DNA from: Cercis canadensis
Taxonomy: Eukaryota; Streptophyta; Magnoliopsida; Fabales; Fabaceae
Reading direction: 5' to 3'
DNA length: 64,000 bases
NCBI GenBank assembly: GCA_003255065.1
Contig: QAOA01006583.1
Location: 1 to 64,000 of the forward strand
The position numbers were made by a program, and so were the translations under genes. The notes under the pieces were generated by a model. It did no database searches. It had not been told where the DNA came from and saw only the letters and a list, made by a program, of their open reading frames with translations. This document shows, piece by piece, positions 46,482 to 59,098 of this stretch (position 1 is the stretch's first letter; the number at the start of each line of letters is the position of its first letter).

Positions 46482-46679
46482 GAAATCAATGGCCTAAATC
46501 TGACAAACTGATTGAATCATCTGTCCAATACCATCACGTACCACCATACAATATTAGAAACATTATCTAGTTGCCTCATTTTCCAGATTCGGTTCTCCAT
46601 TATTCTAAAAAGGACTTTGTTGTTTGTCTTTATCATAAAGGAAACTAATCACTCTAGAATATAATGCAGTAGTTGACTT

Positions 46680-47355
46680 TGCTATTGCAACTAAGACAAA
46701 CATGCTTTTATAATATAAAATGTAACACAATTCAAATTGTGAAGCAGCAGCCCGTATGATACATAAAAGAATATGAAAAGGGGTGATAATAATAAGCATA
46801 AGCAAACCAACAAACAAGCAACAAATTGAGAACAATTATATTTTAGTCCCTCACATTGTGAGTTAATTTGGTCCCTCACAAAAAAATATTTCATAACGCT
46901 ATTGAGTAACATTTAAGATGACATGATATGGTTTAAATCATGTGTAACAATCAATTGGATTCGAGACTGATAGTGCATAATCCATGACCAAAATGACGTC
47001 GCTTACGAGAAATCAATCACAAGCTAATGTATGAACTTTTAACGCTATATTAGTTTCTGAACTGAATTTGTATAGTGGATCCGCAATTATCAGAAAGAAC
47101 TGCTACTAACATAGAATAAGGAGTTCCAATCACTGATGATGATGCCAATTGAACTGAACGCATCAACTAGACACTTGTTGATGTTGTCAGATACAATAGT
47201 GGGCACTGCTTTTGCTAAATAACAAACGAGACCCATAAATTGCAGTCTCAGTTTCAGGGATTATTGTTTGTGAAGCTGAAACGAGTTCATAAATTAAGTG
47301 GAAGAAGAAGAAATGCACAACAGAGAAGGAGCCCAACAAGAATCAGTTCAGACTT
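46680..47355. repeat. Segment P2 (empty-site copy of P1)
   Basis: Near-identical to 1205-1391 joined to 6052-6480. The join reads catttcataacgctattgag-like sequence without any element, giving the empty site of copia-1. Confidence 0.8.
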
Positions 47356-49036
47356 CAAAATTTCAGCCCTTATTTTCCGAAATTGAAGGTTGTGTAAACA
47401 ATTTAGCCAAGTGTCATGGCTGAGCATGCTACTGGGATTGTGCTGCCATTATAGAGTGTGTTACTTATGCACACTAACATGCTCTAATATTTCGCTTTTG
47501 TATATTGAGCTGAATTGTTTTTTTTGGGTCTTTTGTAAATGTAATATACTGACCAAAAACTATATTTATGTGTTTTTTTTTTTTTTTTGTTTTTTCTTTA
47601 TTTTTTTTTTTTCATTTAAGATTATTTTAGATTAGACATCTGCAAGTTCAAAAGAGAATTGGCCCCAAAACCAATGTCACAGTTATGAAGCAAGCCCGAT
47701 TACAGCATAAAACTAAATGACATGATAAAAGTATAGAAAAATGAAAATTCATTAATTACTCAGCTTTTGCTTGAGTAATGAATTTTCATTAGAAAGAAAA
47801 AAAAAAAGTATAGAAAACAAAGGAAGATTACTAACTGACAAAATGGAGTAAAAGCAATGAAGTCCACAGCCTTTAATTCTCTAAATCATAGATAATATTT
47901 CATTTAGTGTTTACGAATATATGGTGATAAAGGAATATGAGGTATAACTTTTTGTATATTGTGAGAGAATATATCTCCAAACCACGTCCTTCTGTATTCA
48001 ACGGTTTTTCTAAGAGAACAAATGTTCAGAATCTTCTTTTGCGAAACAAAAATAAATAAAAGCAAATAAGGAAAGCATTCTGCTAATCACATGTCTGATT
48101 ATAGCAACACTAGATCTGTAGACTATAGTGAAGAATATGTGCCTATTGTGACTTCTGAGAATTGACATTTACCTTAAGCCTGCTTGTTGTAATTACTTCA
48201 TTCTATCATTAAAAAGCCATCTACAATATATCTTCTGTCTTTGAATTTGACCATTTAGTTAAAATGTACTTCAATAACATGTAAAAACGTTCCTTCTCTG
48301 TTTTTTTTTTCTTCCTCCCGGGGTGTTCCATACCAAAAAATTAGGCCTAAATATAATCTTCCCTTCTAAATATTGAAAAATTTTAATTCAAATATTTTGT
48401 CCTTGTAGTTTTTGAATTAGAGAAATTAAATTTTCTGCGTTTAACGGCTGTCACACACCTTAGAATAATTGTGCTAACCATACTGGCAACAAGTTGATGA
48501 CATGATAATGGTGTTTTACAATAAATATATTGTTAAATATAAAATGATTCTTAGACATTCATTTAACATCTTAAATTTTTTGGATGAATCAGTTCTTGAC
48601 ACTGGTTTTTGTTACTGATCACCACATCTCATAATAGGGTAATTGACCATTCGTAAAGCATAGGACAAAGGGGCACAAGAACATAACATTTTGTGAAAGA
48701 CTTTTTGGGAAAGCTTAAAGAATGGTATCCAGTTTGACCTTTACTCTTTTCCAAAGGCTTTGATTCCCTAAGGAAAATTAGATAATGTTTCATTCTCAAT
48801 CACAGATATTGAAAGTTTAGACCCAAAGAGTATATGGTAGTTCCAATGGCGCATAATTCACATCGTGCAAAATGTTTATGACTTTAAATATTCAAATCTT
48901 CATTTGCACCAAATTAAAATCCAATCAGGAGACATTGCTAATTAACCACATGTCTGCATACCACGTACGTTATATAAGATAAAGTATAGAAAAGGAAAAA
49001 CAATCTCAATTGTATTCAGTAACNCCTCTATATATG

Positions 49037-49093
<57 letters not shown>

Positions 49094-51205
49094 TTTTGAG
49101 TAACAAACTAAAAAAATATTAGGGATCAGAATCATGTTTTACAGTGCTTTCTTCTTAGCATCCAAGTCGTTTCTTAAATCAATTATAAATCTTCATTCCA
49201 CTGTTAGAAATCAATATAAAATATACCCCAACATGATTATTGAATGAAAAATATCTTAATAACGTGTAAAACATTTATTTCATCTAAAAATTTAAGATGT
49301 CTCTCTCTCTCTCTATATATATATATATACATATATAGAGGTTTCTTAGATGTTTTTAGTATTTATGTAGTATGTCATACTATATAGAAATAACTAATAA
49401 ATAAATGATATGTGTACAAGTTAACTGTTTCTATATATATATATATTAGTGTAAATTCACTTGCACCTAGTGTAAGACATTATCACTTATAGTCTCCAAT
49501 AACTCCTATAAAATAAATTTGATTGATCTAACCATTGAATCACACATGTCTAATTTTACATAAATAAAGAATTTCTAGGTATCTAATATCTAAATTCATA
49601 AAATTTTATTATATTTTAAAATCTTGTTATCCCTTAACATAAGATAATTTAATGGAGTACAATTAATTCTCAAATTTCATGAGCATCATCTACTTGATAA
49701 AAAATTTTAATTCAATGGTTGGATCTATCCCATGACACTTTCCACAAAATGTTCTAACGAATGTTTTCCATGAAAAAAAAAACCATGGAAAAACCATGCA
49801 AATCTTTTCCGTAAAAATTTTCGTGAAAACCTTACACAAATTTTATTTTTTTTCTGTGGGAAAATAACAGTTTGGATGTAGTCTTCCCCTTTTAACTCCC
49901 AGACATGAGGTTCTAGATTGTTGGGGTGAACTTGTATACAAAGTGATAAGTTAGGTCCGAATGATACCCTAGAAGAAAATACTTACTACTTAAGCATGAT
50001 TCATTTAAATGATAGCTAGGTAATTTTTTCTTAGAATTCTCCCTACTCCTTTCCCTCTCATTCTTTCCTAATAAACGTCGTAGTTTCCACTTCCTCTTAA
50101 GGCTTTACCAGTTGGGCTTGGAGTTTGGAATGTGAAATCTGCTTGAGGGACTTTGGTAGCTACTCCGCCACCATAAGGAACATAATAGAGTTGTCATTCC
50201 AGTTCGGAGTTAGTCATTTATTAGGAAAACCTGAACAGAGGACCTATTCAGTGACCGAGGGAGTAGGGGGAGCCATTATTGGTCTCCAAACTTTTTTAAA
50301 AAAATTCTCTTATGCCTAGTTATTCAATACCACAAGTAAAATATTAATGATTGAAATGATGTACACTGTTTATTTCACTTAACAAATATATAAGACCTAT
50401 AAAATACATAGTCTAGATCATCTTGCTAATAATTAGCTTATATATATCTTCTATTGTTCCCCTTCTAAATATTTGTAAATAGTTTTTTTAAGAAAAAGTA
50501 TTTGGTAAAAAATGATTACATCATTATATGATTTATTGACTTATGGTACCAAATTCTTAAGAGTGATTTATAAAAATAAAAATAAAAATAAAATATTCTA
50601 ATCAAACTTACTTAAATTTTACATAAATTGCATCATCATGCATAGTTTTTCACTTATTTTAGCAGTAATCTTCTACTGTATTTATAGATATGATTAATAC
50701 AATCCCAAAAACTCGCTTTCTGATCTTTTTTTTTTCTTTGGATTCAATAGAATTAAAATTCTATTTTATGTGGAATTGATCATTATATTACAAAATCAAA
50801 TCACTGCTTGCTGCTTTATTTTAACAGTAATGATATTTTAGTTGAGTATTTGATTGATTTATATATTTGTAGGTTACACATATTTGGGATAGGATCTGTA
50901 AAAAAAACCTGAACAATAAGAGGCAAGAGCTCTCGTTCAGGATAGTGACACCAGCGCCCGTTTTGTGCTATCTACAGTGGTTGAGTACACAAATGATTGT
51001 TATTGAGCACGTAACGTTCTTTAAGAGCATTCGACTTTGATTGTTGGGATTGTGTAATATCTACATCATTTTATTTTTTTTTGTATTACATGACTACATG
51101 GAAGTTTGAATTTGTAATCTCTTGCAAGCTACCTAAATCCATCACCACTAAATCACATTTAGTGACTTCTACACCATATTTTTCAATACTTATTAAGAGT
51201 GTTTT

Positions 51206-51369
51206 GTCAAGAACCGATTCAACCTAAAAGCTTAAGCTTGAAAGTGGGGGTAGAAGGATTCGATCTCTTGACCATTTGATCAAAGAGGCTCTGATACCAT
51301 GTCAAGAACCGATTCAACCTAAAAGTTTAAGCTAATAGGTGAAGACCCATGAATAGATTTATATTTAAC
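51206..51369 (-). mobile_element. TRIM element, one LTR truncated
   Basis: Read on the minus strand: a 71-base LTR (51300-51369), the primer-binding site TGGTATCAGAGCC, a short internal region (about 60 bases, ggattcgatc/ctacccccac strings) and the start-truncated second LTR (51206-51238). This matches the terminal-repeat-in-miniature design. The two LTR copies share gtcaagaaccgattcaacc. Confidence 0.72.
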
Positions 51370-51735
51370 ATGTTTTATAGTCAATTTATCTGCATGACCT
51401 TCCATCAAGTCAATTGTAGGCATATCTTGACTTGTAAAAAGCTGCAATAATTTTCTACAAAGGATCTTTTATTTTGTTTCTCTAGGTATATATTTATGCT
51501 GGTTGAGCAACATAATTCGTGTACTTAGAAAACCATAGAGAAGTGCTGCCAAAATTTTATTAACCTATTTAGTCCTTATAAGCTTTTACTAGTGGTGGAA
51601 CAAACTTCAAGAATATGAGACAAGCCATTCCCAAAGTAGAACTTAGTATCTTTGAAGCATTGTAAGAAAACATTAACAACTTCAATTTGTTTTGAATATT
51701 GAAAGCATATAGAGATCCCTGAACATCGTTGTTAG

Positions 51736-52113
51736 ATGTATGAGAGATTTGTTCCAAATAGTATGATTGTTAGATATGAGTTCTATGTTGGTGTTGAATA
51801 ATTTATTAAGTTTGCAAGTCAACTTGATGTGTATATTCAAGTTGGGAAGTTCATATGCCTATGTGTCAAATGCAAATGTCGTAAGTTTCATATACCGGAT
51901 GAAATAAGGATGTACCTATACAAGAAAGGCTTCATGGAGAATTACTATTATTGTGATAATCCTAGAGAGGTCCATCCAGCCATTGTCCCAATGGATGTTG
52001 AAAATCAGTATATCCCTCGATATGAGCATGGTTACGGATGTTGTTGGACCCTCTTCCGAATCGGAGTATATACCAAAGAAAAATCCAAATTTAGAATCCG
52101 TAAAGTTTTATGA
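51736..52113 (+). pseudogene. CACTA transposase-associated domain
   Basis: From MYERFVPNSMIVRYEFYVGV the frame reads into a TAA where related proteins have GVEEF, then continues FIKFASQLDVYIQVGKFICL CVKCKC. This is the cysteine-containing N-terminal domain found ahead of TNP2 transposases, ending with the KGFMENYYYCDN segment. Broken by one stop at least. Confidence 0.75.
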
Positions 52114-52559
52114 TATATTGATGGTCGCACAGTCTCCACTATGAGATGGATGTGAGACACATTTTGTGCTTTCAACGACTATCAGATTATTAAGCATCAA
52201 GTCTAACTATAACATCCCAGAAAATTCAATGGATGAGCTTATCACAGTGATGACATAGATATTGCCTCCAGGTCATAGGATGCCAACTAATTTCTATCAA
52301 ACCAAGATATTGGTTTCTAAACTTGGTTGTGGGTGCAAGAAGATGAAACTATTAGGTAGTGTCAAATTCATGGTTTACAGAATCTAGAGTTAGATGAGGG
52401 AAGGTTAGGGAAGTTTCAACAAAATAGATGTGGCATTTTCTAATAATCCCTAGATTGCAAAGATTTTTTGCATCTAATGCATCTGTGAAAAAAGATGAGA
52501 TTGCATAATGAACACCAACATGAATCAGGGGTTTTGTCACATCCATTTAATGGAAATAC

Positions 52560-53625
52560 ATGAAAGTATTTTGGCATAGTTCACCCGGATTTTGCATCAG
52601 AACCCAGGAATGTGAGGCTAGGTCTATGTACCGATGGTTTCAGTCCTTTTGGAATGGGCGCCAAGACATATTCATGTTGGCCTGTTATCCTAACTCTTTA
52701 CAATCTGCCACCTGGCATATACATGAGAAGGGAATACATGTTCTTAAATATTATTATCCTTGGTCCTTATAATTCAAAAAGCAAAATTGATGTGTTCTTG
52801 CAACCTTTACTTGACGATTTAAAGAAGCTTTGGGATGAAGGAGTGTCCACTTATGACATTTTATTGAATTAAAACTTTTGAATGAAGGCAACTCTTTTGT
52901 GGACCATCAATGACTTCCTTGCGTATGAAATGTTATCCGGTTGGCAAACAGTAGGTAAGTTGGGTTGCCTGATTTGCATGGGCGGTTTGAAGGCATTTTA
53001 TTTGAATCATAGTTGTAAAATGTGTTATTTCAATTGTCATCGACAATTCTTGCCCCAAGATCACCTTTTCCATCGTAACAAAAATAACTTCTTGAAGAAA
53101 ATGAAAGATAAATGCATATCACCTAGGCACTACTCTGGAAATAAAATTTTCATGCAAGTGTTTAGACTATTTAGAGTAAAAGAAAGTGGAAGTGTTGTCT
53201 CTACTGGTTATGGTGAAACCCACAATTGGACTAAGCGTATTATTTTTTGGAATTTACCATATTATCACGATTTGTTAATTCCTTACAACATTGATGTGAT
53301 GCATACAAAAAGCAATGTCTTTGGAAATGTTTTCAATATGGTCATGTATGTTAAAGGTAAGAGTAAGGACAATATGAAAGCGATACTAGATATGACTAAG
53401 TTATGTAAACGTCTCAATTTGGAGTTGCAAGACTTGGGCAATGAAAAGTTTGCGAAACTCATGGCATTGTATACACTTAGTATTGATCAAAAGATAGTCA
53501 TATGTGAATATATGCAGATTCTAAAGATTCTTGATAGATATGCATCCAACTTAGAGAATTATGTCGATACTAATCTGTGGACTTTGACCCACATGAAAAG
53601 TCATGACTGTCATATGTGTATGTAG
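52560..53625 (+). pseudogene. CACTA TNP2-type transposase core
   Basis: The frame from 52612 gives LCTDGFSPFGMGAKTYSCWP, PVILTLYNLPPGIYMRREYM and LLDDLKKLWDEGVSTYD. After a stop near 52870 it continues from 52882 with LLWTINDFLAYEMLSGWQT, KLGCLICMGG, a CxxC/H region (KMCYFNCHRQFLPQDH), RNKNNFL, and NLPYYHDLLIPYNIDVMHTK. These are hallmark TNP2 motifs. The ending near DLTMLKSHDCHMC-type residues at 53600-53625 leads into the next domain. Confidence 0.85.
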
Positions 53626-54206
53626 AGACTCCTACCAATTGCTTTTAGTAGCTTGTCTGCTCCTGTTTAGGAACTTCTTGTTAAGTTAAGCTAATTTTTT
53701 CAAGATCTTTGCTCTCTTACTCTACGCAAGGATGACTTGCAGATAATGCAACAAAATATTCTCATCATGTGCAAACTTGAGAAGATTTGTTCTCCTGCTT
53801 TCTTTAATGTGATTGAGCATTTACCAGTTCATTTTGTTGAAGAAGCGATCAGGGGTAGACCTGTTCAATATAAGTAGATGTATCATTTCGAAAAGTTCCT
53901 TCATACCTTAAAGCGAAAGGTTAAAAACAAAGCCCGCGTGAAAGGTTCAATTTGTGAAGCATACATCCTAGAGGAGATTTCAACTTTTTGTTCGTACTAC
54001 TTCAAGTCTCACATCCATTCAAGGACTAAAAGATTGCATCGCAATGATGATGGTAGGAAAATTTATGACGGGCAACCTATTTTTGTCTTCAACTATCCTA
54101 TTTTCCTCCACGGAACTGTGTAATGGCGATATCTCAATGATGAGGAACTAGCAGCTGTAATAGTGTATGTGTTGCTCAATTACCCAAAGGTTAAACTTTA
54201 CTTGAG
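53626..54206 (+). pseudogene. CACTA DUF4218 domain
   Basis: Reads FEKFLHTLKRKVKNKARVKG and SICEAYILEEISTFCSYYF, then YLNDEELAAVIVYVLLNYPK, matching the domain that follows TNP2 in plant CACTA proteins. A stop at 54121-54123 falls where W-R is expected. A clean splice donor (gaggtaagt) follows at 54207. Confidence 0.78.
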
Positions 54207-54475
54207 GTAAGTTCCAACTTAATATCTTGGTTTTTCTAATGCTTAAATATGGTTAAACTTATGTGTTTACTAGTTTTATGTTTATGTTACAATATGTACA
54301 TACATGTATTAACCTCAATGTATACGAATCTTCTAAATGATTAAATAGATAAGTACATCTCCACTGAATTTTTTCAATGGTTTAAACATTTTGTACGTAA
54401 CTCTAACTATTTTTAATATTTAATTATATTCAACAAGATTTAGTATATCACTAATGTCTTGTTAATTATATGTAG
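54207..54475 (+). other. Predicted intron of the CACTA transposase gene
   Basis: Begins gtaagttcc and ends ttatatgtag. It separates coding homology on either side (LYLR before, then the GIFDELLISLAWSPLKK segment). Confidence 0.55.
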
Positions 54476-54850
54476 ATACAAAACCCTCAAAATGGTATAT
54501 TTGATGAGCTTTTAATATCTTTGGCTTGGAGTCCTTTAAAAAAGGTTAAGACATGGGACCGAGTAAATTTCAACAGTTATGAATTTTATACTGAGTCGAA
54601 AAATAAATAACAGTGGAGTTTGTTTGAAGAGATCTAGTTATAGTGAAGATAAATCTTCTTATTATGGGGTACTACAAGAAATCATTGAGATTGCATATAC
54701 CAGTTCACCTAGTTATCGATTGGTACTATTTAATTACAAATGGTATGATCATTCACCTCGGAAGACAAAGAGTTATCAAAAATATGGATTTATGGAGATA
54801 AATTCAAGCAAAACATACAAGGGAATGACCCATTCATTTTAGCTCAACAA
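54476..54850 (+). pseudogene. CACTA DUF4216 domain
   Basis: FDELLISLAWSPLKKVKTWD runs into FYTESKNK and a TAA, then NNSGVCLKRSSYSEDKSSYY and GVLQEIIEIAYT with VLFNYKWYDHSPRKTKSY, the known C-terminal domain of these proteins. The ORF stops at 54840-54842. Acidic residues common at the true C-terminus follow in broken form. Confidence 0.78.
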
Positions 54851-56500
54851 GCAGAGTAAGTTTATTTCTCTTCTTATCCACACACAAAAGTTTATTTCTC
54901 TTCTTATCCACACACAACTCCTAATAAGCGGGGATTGTTACAAGTTATTAAAACAAAGGTCAGACACACAATTAATGCCTCATATGATCCCTACCAAGAT
55001 TAACCATGTCTCTCATTGGCGTTAATTGTTGATGATGATTGGACATAAACAAATTTGATAGATATCACTTTAACGGCTACAGATGTAGTTATTACTAGAG
55101 CGAATCTAATCATTGTCATTGATATAGATGATGAGATAAGAGAAGGTGGTGAATAAGAGTAAGAAGATGAATATCATAGCAGTGATAATGAAATCGAAGA
55201 ATATCCCCTAGTGATTATGTACTAGAAAGCAATTGATATTACACGAGTCTTGCTCATTGTTCATTAGTGCTTATGTAATGTTAATTACATTGTTGCATTT
55301 CCTTCTATCACAGATTTTTAGATATTTTATATTTTCTATCAACTAATGTGTTGCCTTTTTGTGCTACATAACTCTTGTTCATATCATTGCTTTTGACACT
55401 GCATTGTCTGTTCAACCCTCATTTCTCTTGAATTTGGAACTTTAGTAGAACCTAGAGATATGTAAACATTTTTTTTGTATATATATATTTTTTACATTGT
55501 CCTTATGTATAGACTCTTTTGTATAAATTCCTTATTTTGTATAAAATTTGATTGCATTATACTATTATGATATTGTTACTGTTGTTTTGCTTGTGCTGTT
55601 ACTGGTTTTTGTATTATGCAAGTTTTGGGTTAGCAAAAAAATGGGATCCAAGGGTGGGTAGTAGAGTTATTTCTCGCAGACATATTTGTGAGAAACTTAA
55701 CAATAAAAAAATAATTTCAATAACTTTTCACGGTTTTTCTCTCAACCAAAATCTGTGAGAAAACCCATGACTTCGTCGTGAGACTTCGCTGATATTTCTC
55801 ATTAATTTTTCCACATTCTCATGGATGATGTCCGTGAGAAATTTTTTACAGACAACATTTCATATGAGAAAATAAATATGTCCCACCACTTTTTCTCACA
55901 TAGCTATATCAATGAGAAAGTTCGTAAGAAGTCCATTTCTCATGAATTTTTCACTCGTTTCTCACAAAATTTGGTCGTGAGAAAATACGATTTTTCTTAT
56001 AGTGCATAAAGTATGTAAAATAAATAAGATAAAAATAAATTATTGCCANAAAATAAATATGTCCCACTACTTTTTCTCACATAGCTATATCAATGAGAAA
56101 GTTCGTAAGAAGTCCATTTCTCATGAATTTTTCACTCGTTTCTCACAAAATTTGTTCGTGAGAAAATACGATTTTTCTTATAGTGCATAAAGTATGTAAA
56201 ATAAATAAGAAAAAAATAAATTATTGCCATTAAGATAAAATAATAATGATAATAAGAATAAGCAAAGAACAAATAAACAAAAACTCCAAAAATAAATAAA
56301 TAAATTAGAATGACCCAAAAATAAGACAAGAGTCTTAAATAAATAGGCCCCAAAATAAAATAAAAAAAAAATAAGCCCAAACTAAATACATAAAATAATT
56401 ATAACTTCTAAATAAAAGAGAAACCCAACAAAAGGAGAGTTCACCCAACAAAANAAAAAAAAAAAAAAGATACAATGGTCTAAAACAAACAAATAATGAA

Positions 56501-57341
56501 GTTTCTTAGATACTTTTGATATTTATGTGATATGTCATACTAAATGAGAATAATCAATGTGTGAATGACATGTGTATAAGTTAACTATTTTTAAATTTGT
56601 TTAAAAGAATAAGATAAATTATTTTTATATCTAATAAAATATAAAAATTAAGTATGTTTGTTACTTCATTGTAGTATAACATACTTATATAGTATCATAG
56701 AATCTCCAAATAAATAAAGTTTTAAAAAAATAAAAAAAAATACACAAATGTGCTAGCCTAACTCGGATCATGCCTAATCAGCAAAATAGAAATGGAAAAT
56801 GAAACAAGACCCGAACAGCATAAGAAATAATTAAACAAAGTGCATAAAACAGAGGCCCAAATGGGGAGTTCGGTCCAGCAAAGAAAATAAATCCAATACA
56901 ACAACAAAAACACTAATCAGCCATAAAAAGAAACAAGAGGCAATTAAAACGGTCTAACCTGAGATAGGCCCAAGCAACTAAAAGAGAGAGCAACTATCCA
57001 GTGAGCTGGTCCATTTCGGACCAGACCCAACTAAACATTCAGAAAATTAGAAAAAAGAAACCAACCAGTGGGCTGGTCCATTTCAGACCAGACCCAACTA
57101 TCCAAACAACATAAAAAAATTCTGGTCCAATCCAACCTAGGATAACCAAATAGCATTTATAATAATAATAAAAAAATTCTATGATACCACATGGATATGT
57201 TATATTACTAACCATGCAAATATATATAATATTTATATTTTATTAAATATAAAATAAATTTATCTTATTTTTTCAAATAAATTTAAAATAATTAACTTGT
57301 ACATATATTATTCATATATTAGATATTCTCATGATATACCA
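56501..57341. mobile_element. Long inverted-repeat (foldback or MITE-like) element
   Basis: The left part (56501-56720: gtttcttagatac, gatatgtcatac, ataagttaact, aagataaatt) reappears as reverse complement in 57172-57341 (aattaacttgtacatat, aatttatcttatt). The right arm is cut at an N (57342). The left-arm sequence also occurs at 49340-49440 in U6, so it is a dispersed family. No TIR class is assigned. Confidence 0.55.
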
Positions 57342-57342
57342 N

Positions 57343-59098
57343 CTAATTTGATTTCTCTCTCTAAAAGCTGTTTCTCTCTCTTTGTTGGTGTCTTGAGAAC
57401 GGAGATGGGGTGGAGCCACCACCACTGGTGGTGCGACGTACCCCTCTACCTTACCTCCCACCTTGGTTTTTTTCTTAATCCTTCAAGAATTTTCTCTAAA
57501 TTCTATTTGTCTATAAAATTAGTTTTATCTCTGCTTGAAACTAATGAAGAGAAAAATAACTGTGCAAATGTAATTTGTGTACTTTGTGCTATGTGGATGT
57601 GTGTGTTAGTACAGAAAAAAAAAAATAGAAAATAGAAAAATGGGTGTGTCCTAGCGAAAATAATGAACATGAATAAGTAGAAAATACCCAATGATTAAGG
57701 CCTTTCCCCCCCCTTTTTTTTTCTATGATTTTTCTTGTTTTAATAGAATGTCTCCTCTCTTTTTTCAGGTTTTTCTCAATGTGTGTAGAGAAAAATTTGT
57801 GTTCATTCTATGTTCCTTTGCAATCTGTTTAGAACCTATTTATAGGAAGTGAAAGTTATTGAAAAGTTTAGATTTAAATTGAAAAACTCTAATTTTCTTC
57901 GCTGGTTATTGGCAGTATTCAGGTGAAGGAGCAGAGATGAGGTGCTACCATGGATGTGCTCTTGCGGTTGGGGTGGTGCTGCTATTGTTGTGCATTGGAT
58001 GTACCCAGTGTAGCAGGAATTTATCAGCGACTTCATTATGAACTAATACCCCTTTGCAGTCTGTAAGAGCCATGTTAGTCATTTGGGAATCACTAGCCAT
58101 TCCTTCGTTAAAAGACTTCATTATACTCAGGATCCCTTTGAAGCAAATCCCAGAAGCTTACACCAAAGGCACTCTCAACTAGTGTCCTCTCCTCCCCCCG
58201 AGAAATTCCATTACTTAATCAAACCAGGGTCAACAAATTCCATAACCATGGATGTTAAACAAAGGTCTCTTTCTTTGAGAAGGAACATAGAAGGAGCAAA
58301 GGCTTGGTCTCAACTAAACATAAAAACTTAGTTCATTTTGGGGTTTAGAAGGTATGGGCTTAGTTGTTTTCTAGTTTGGATTTTTTATGATATTGGATAC
58401 ACTCGAGTTAAAATGAAGCATTGGAGCAGCTTAAAAAGGTCACTTTGAGGTGGTATCAGTTGGTAGGCCAACTCTGTAATAATGTTCTATTGATCAGATT
58501 CAATCCCAGGTGAGGTTCTTTGTGGTGAGCTCTTGATCCTCATGATATTGTTTGGGTTTCTCTCCCATGGATGCTTTAGTGTAGTTCTCCCCTATGAGGG
58601 AAGTAAAATAGGGCATGTTTGCCTGACCTAAGAAAACAATAACCACTGTGCTTGGTAGCCCAACAATAACCCCTAACAATAGGTGTGGTTACCAGGTTAT
58701 AAAATTAATGTAATTACTCTATATTTTCTAAACAAAAATGGTTACTCTCAATATAATGTGATGATTGACCTAAGTATCTAAATATTAAGGGGGACGACCA
58801 TAACTATAACTTTTGGTAGGAGCAAAAGAGAACTACTATTATGCAGACAATTTTGCAATCAATATTACATCATGAAAAAATTTCTAATCAAGAACAATTT
58901 ATTAGAAATGTTTTGAATAAATAAGAATTAAATGGGTACAACTTGATTCAACTTAACACATAAAATTAAACATTTTATAATTAATANCAAGAACAATTTA
59001 TTAGAAATGTTTTGAATAAATAAGAATTAAATGGGTACAACTTGATTCAACTTAACACATAAAATTAAACATTTTATAATTAATATAAAGTACTTAAG
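57343..59098. other. Non-coding sequence
   Basis: No supported gene. A tRNA-like pair of strings (ggtatcagttggta near 58452 and gattcaatccc near 58497) could be a SINE remnant but is not convincing. A piece of 99 bases (58888-58986) is repeated exactly after the N at 58987. Confidence 0.4.

Larger units (their letters stand above)
46185..50650. repeat. Duplicated unit U6
   Basis: A copy of U1 with the P2 segment between hairpin and body. It lacks the 396-base insertion and the copia-3 insertion, so it gives the empty sites for both. It contains a (GA)n and (CT)n/(AT)n zone near 49025-49092 and 49298-49341, the two parts being reverse complements of each other beside an N at 49024. Confidence 0.82.
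51736..56004 (+). mobile_element. CACTA (En/Spm-type) transposon, decayed
   Basis: Carries the four domains usual for plant CACTA transposase genes in order, and a 3' end reading cgatttttcttatagtg, whose complement starts CACTATAAGAAAAATCG. The subterminal 55700-56000 region is full of gtgagaaa/tttctcac repeats. The 5' end could not be found, so the left boundary given is the first coding position. An apparent second copy of the 3' end (to 56185) follows an N at 56049 and is probably artefactual. Confidence 0.85.

Noticed and set aside
50125..50319. 64-codon ORF in U6
   Set aside because: The equivalent part of U1 (about 15600-15790) has an indel that breaks the frame, so no constraint on coding is visible.
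51144..51166. Palindrome CACTAAAT..ATTTAGTG as a possible CACTA 5' end
   Set aside because: It does not share the bases after CACTA with the 3' terminus (TAAGAAAAATCG) and is a simple short palindrome.
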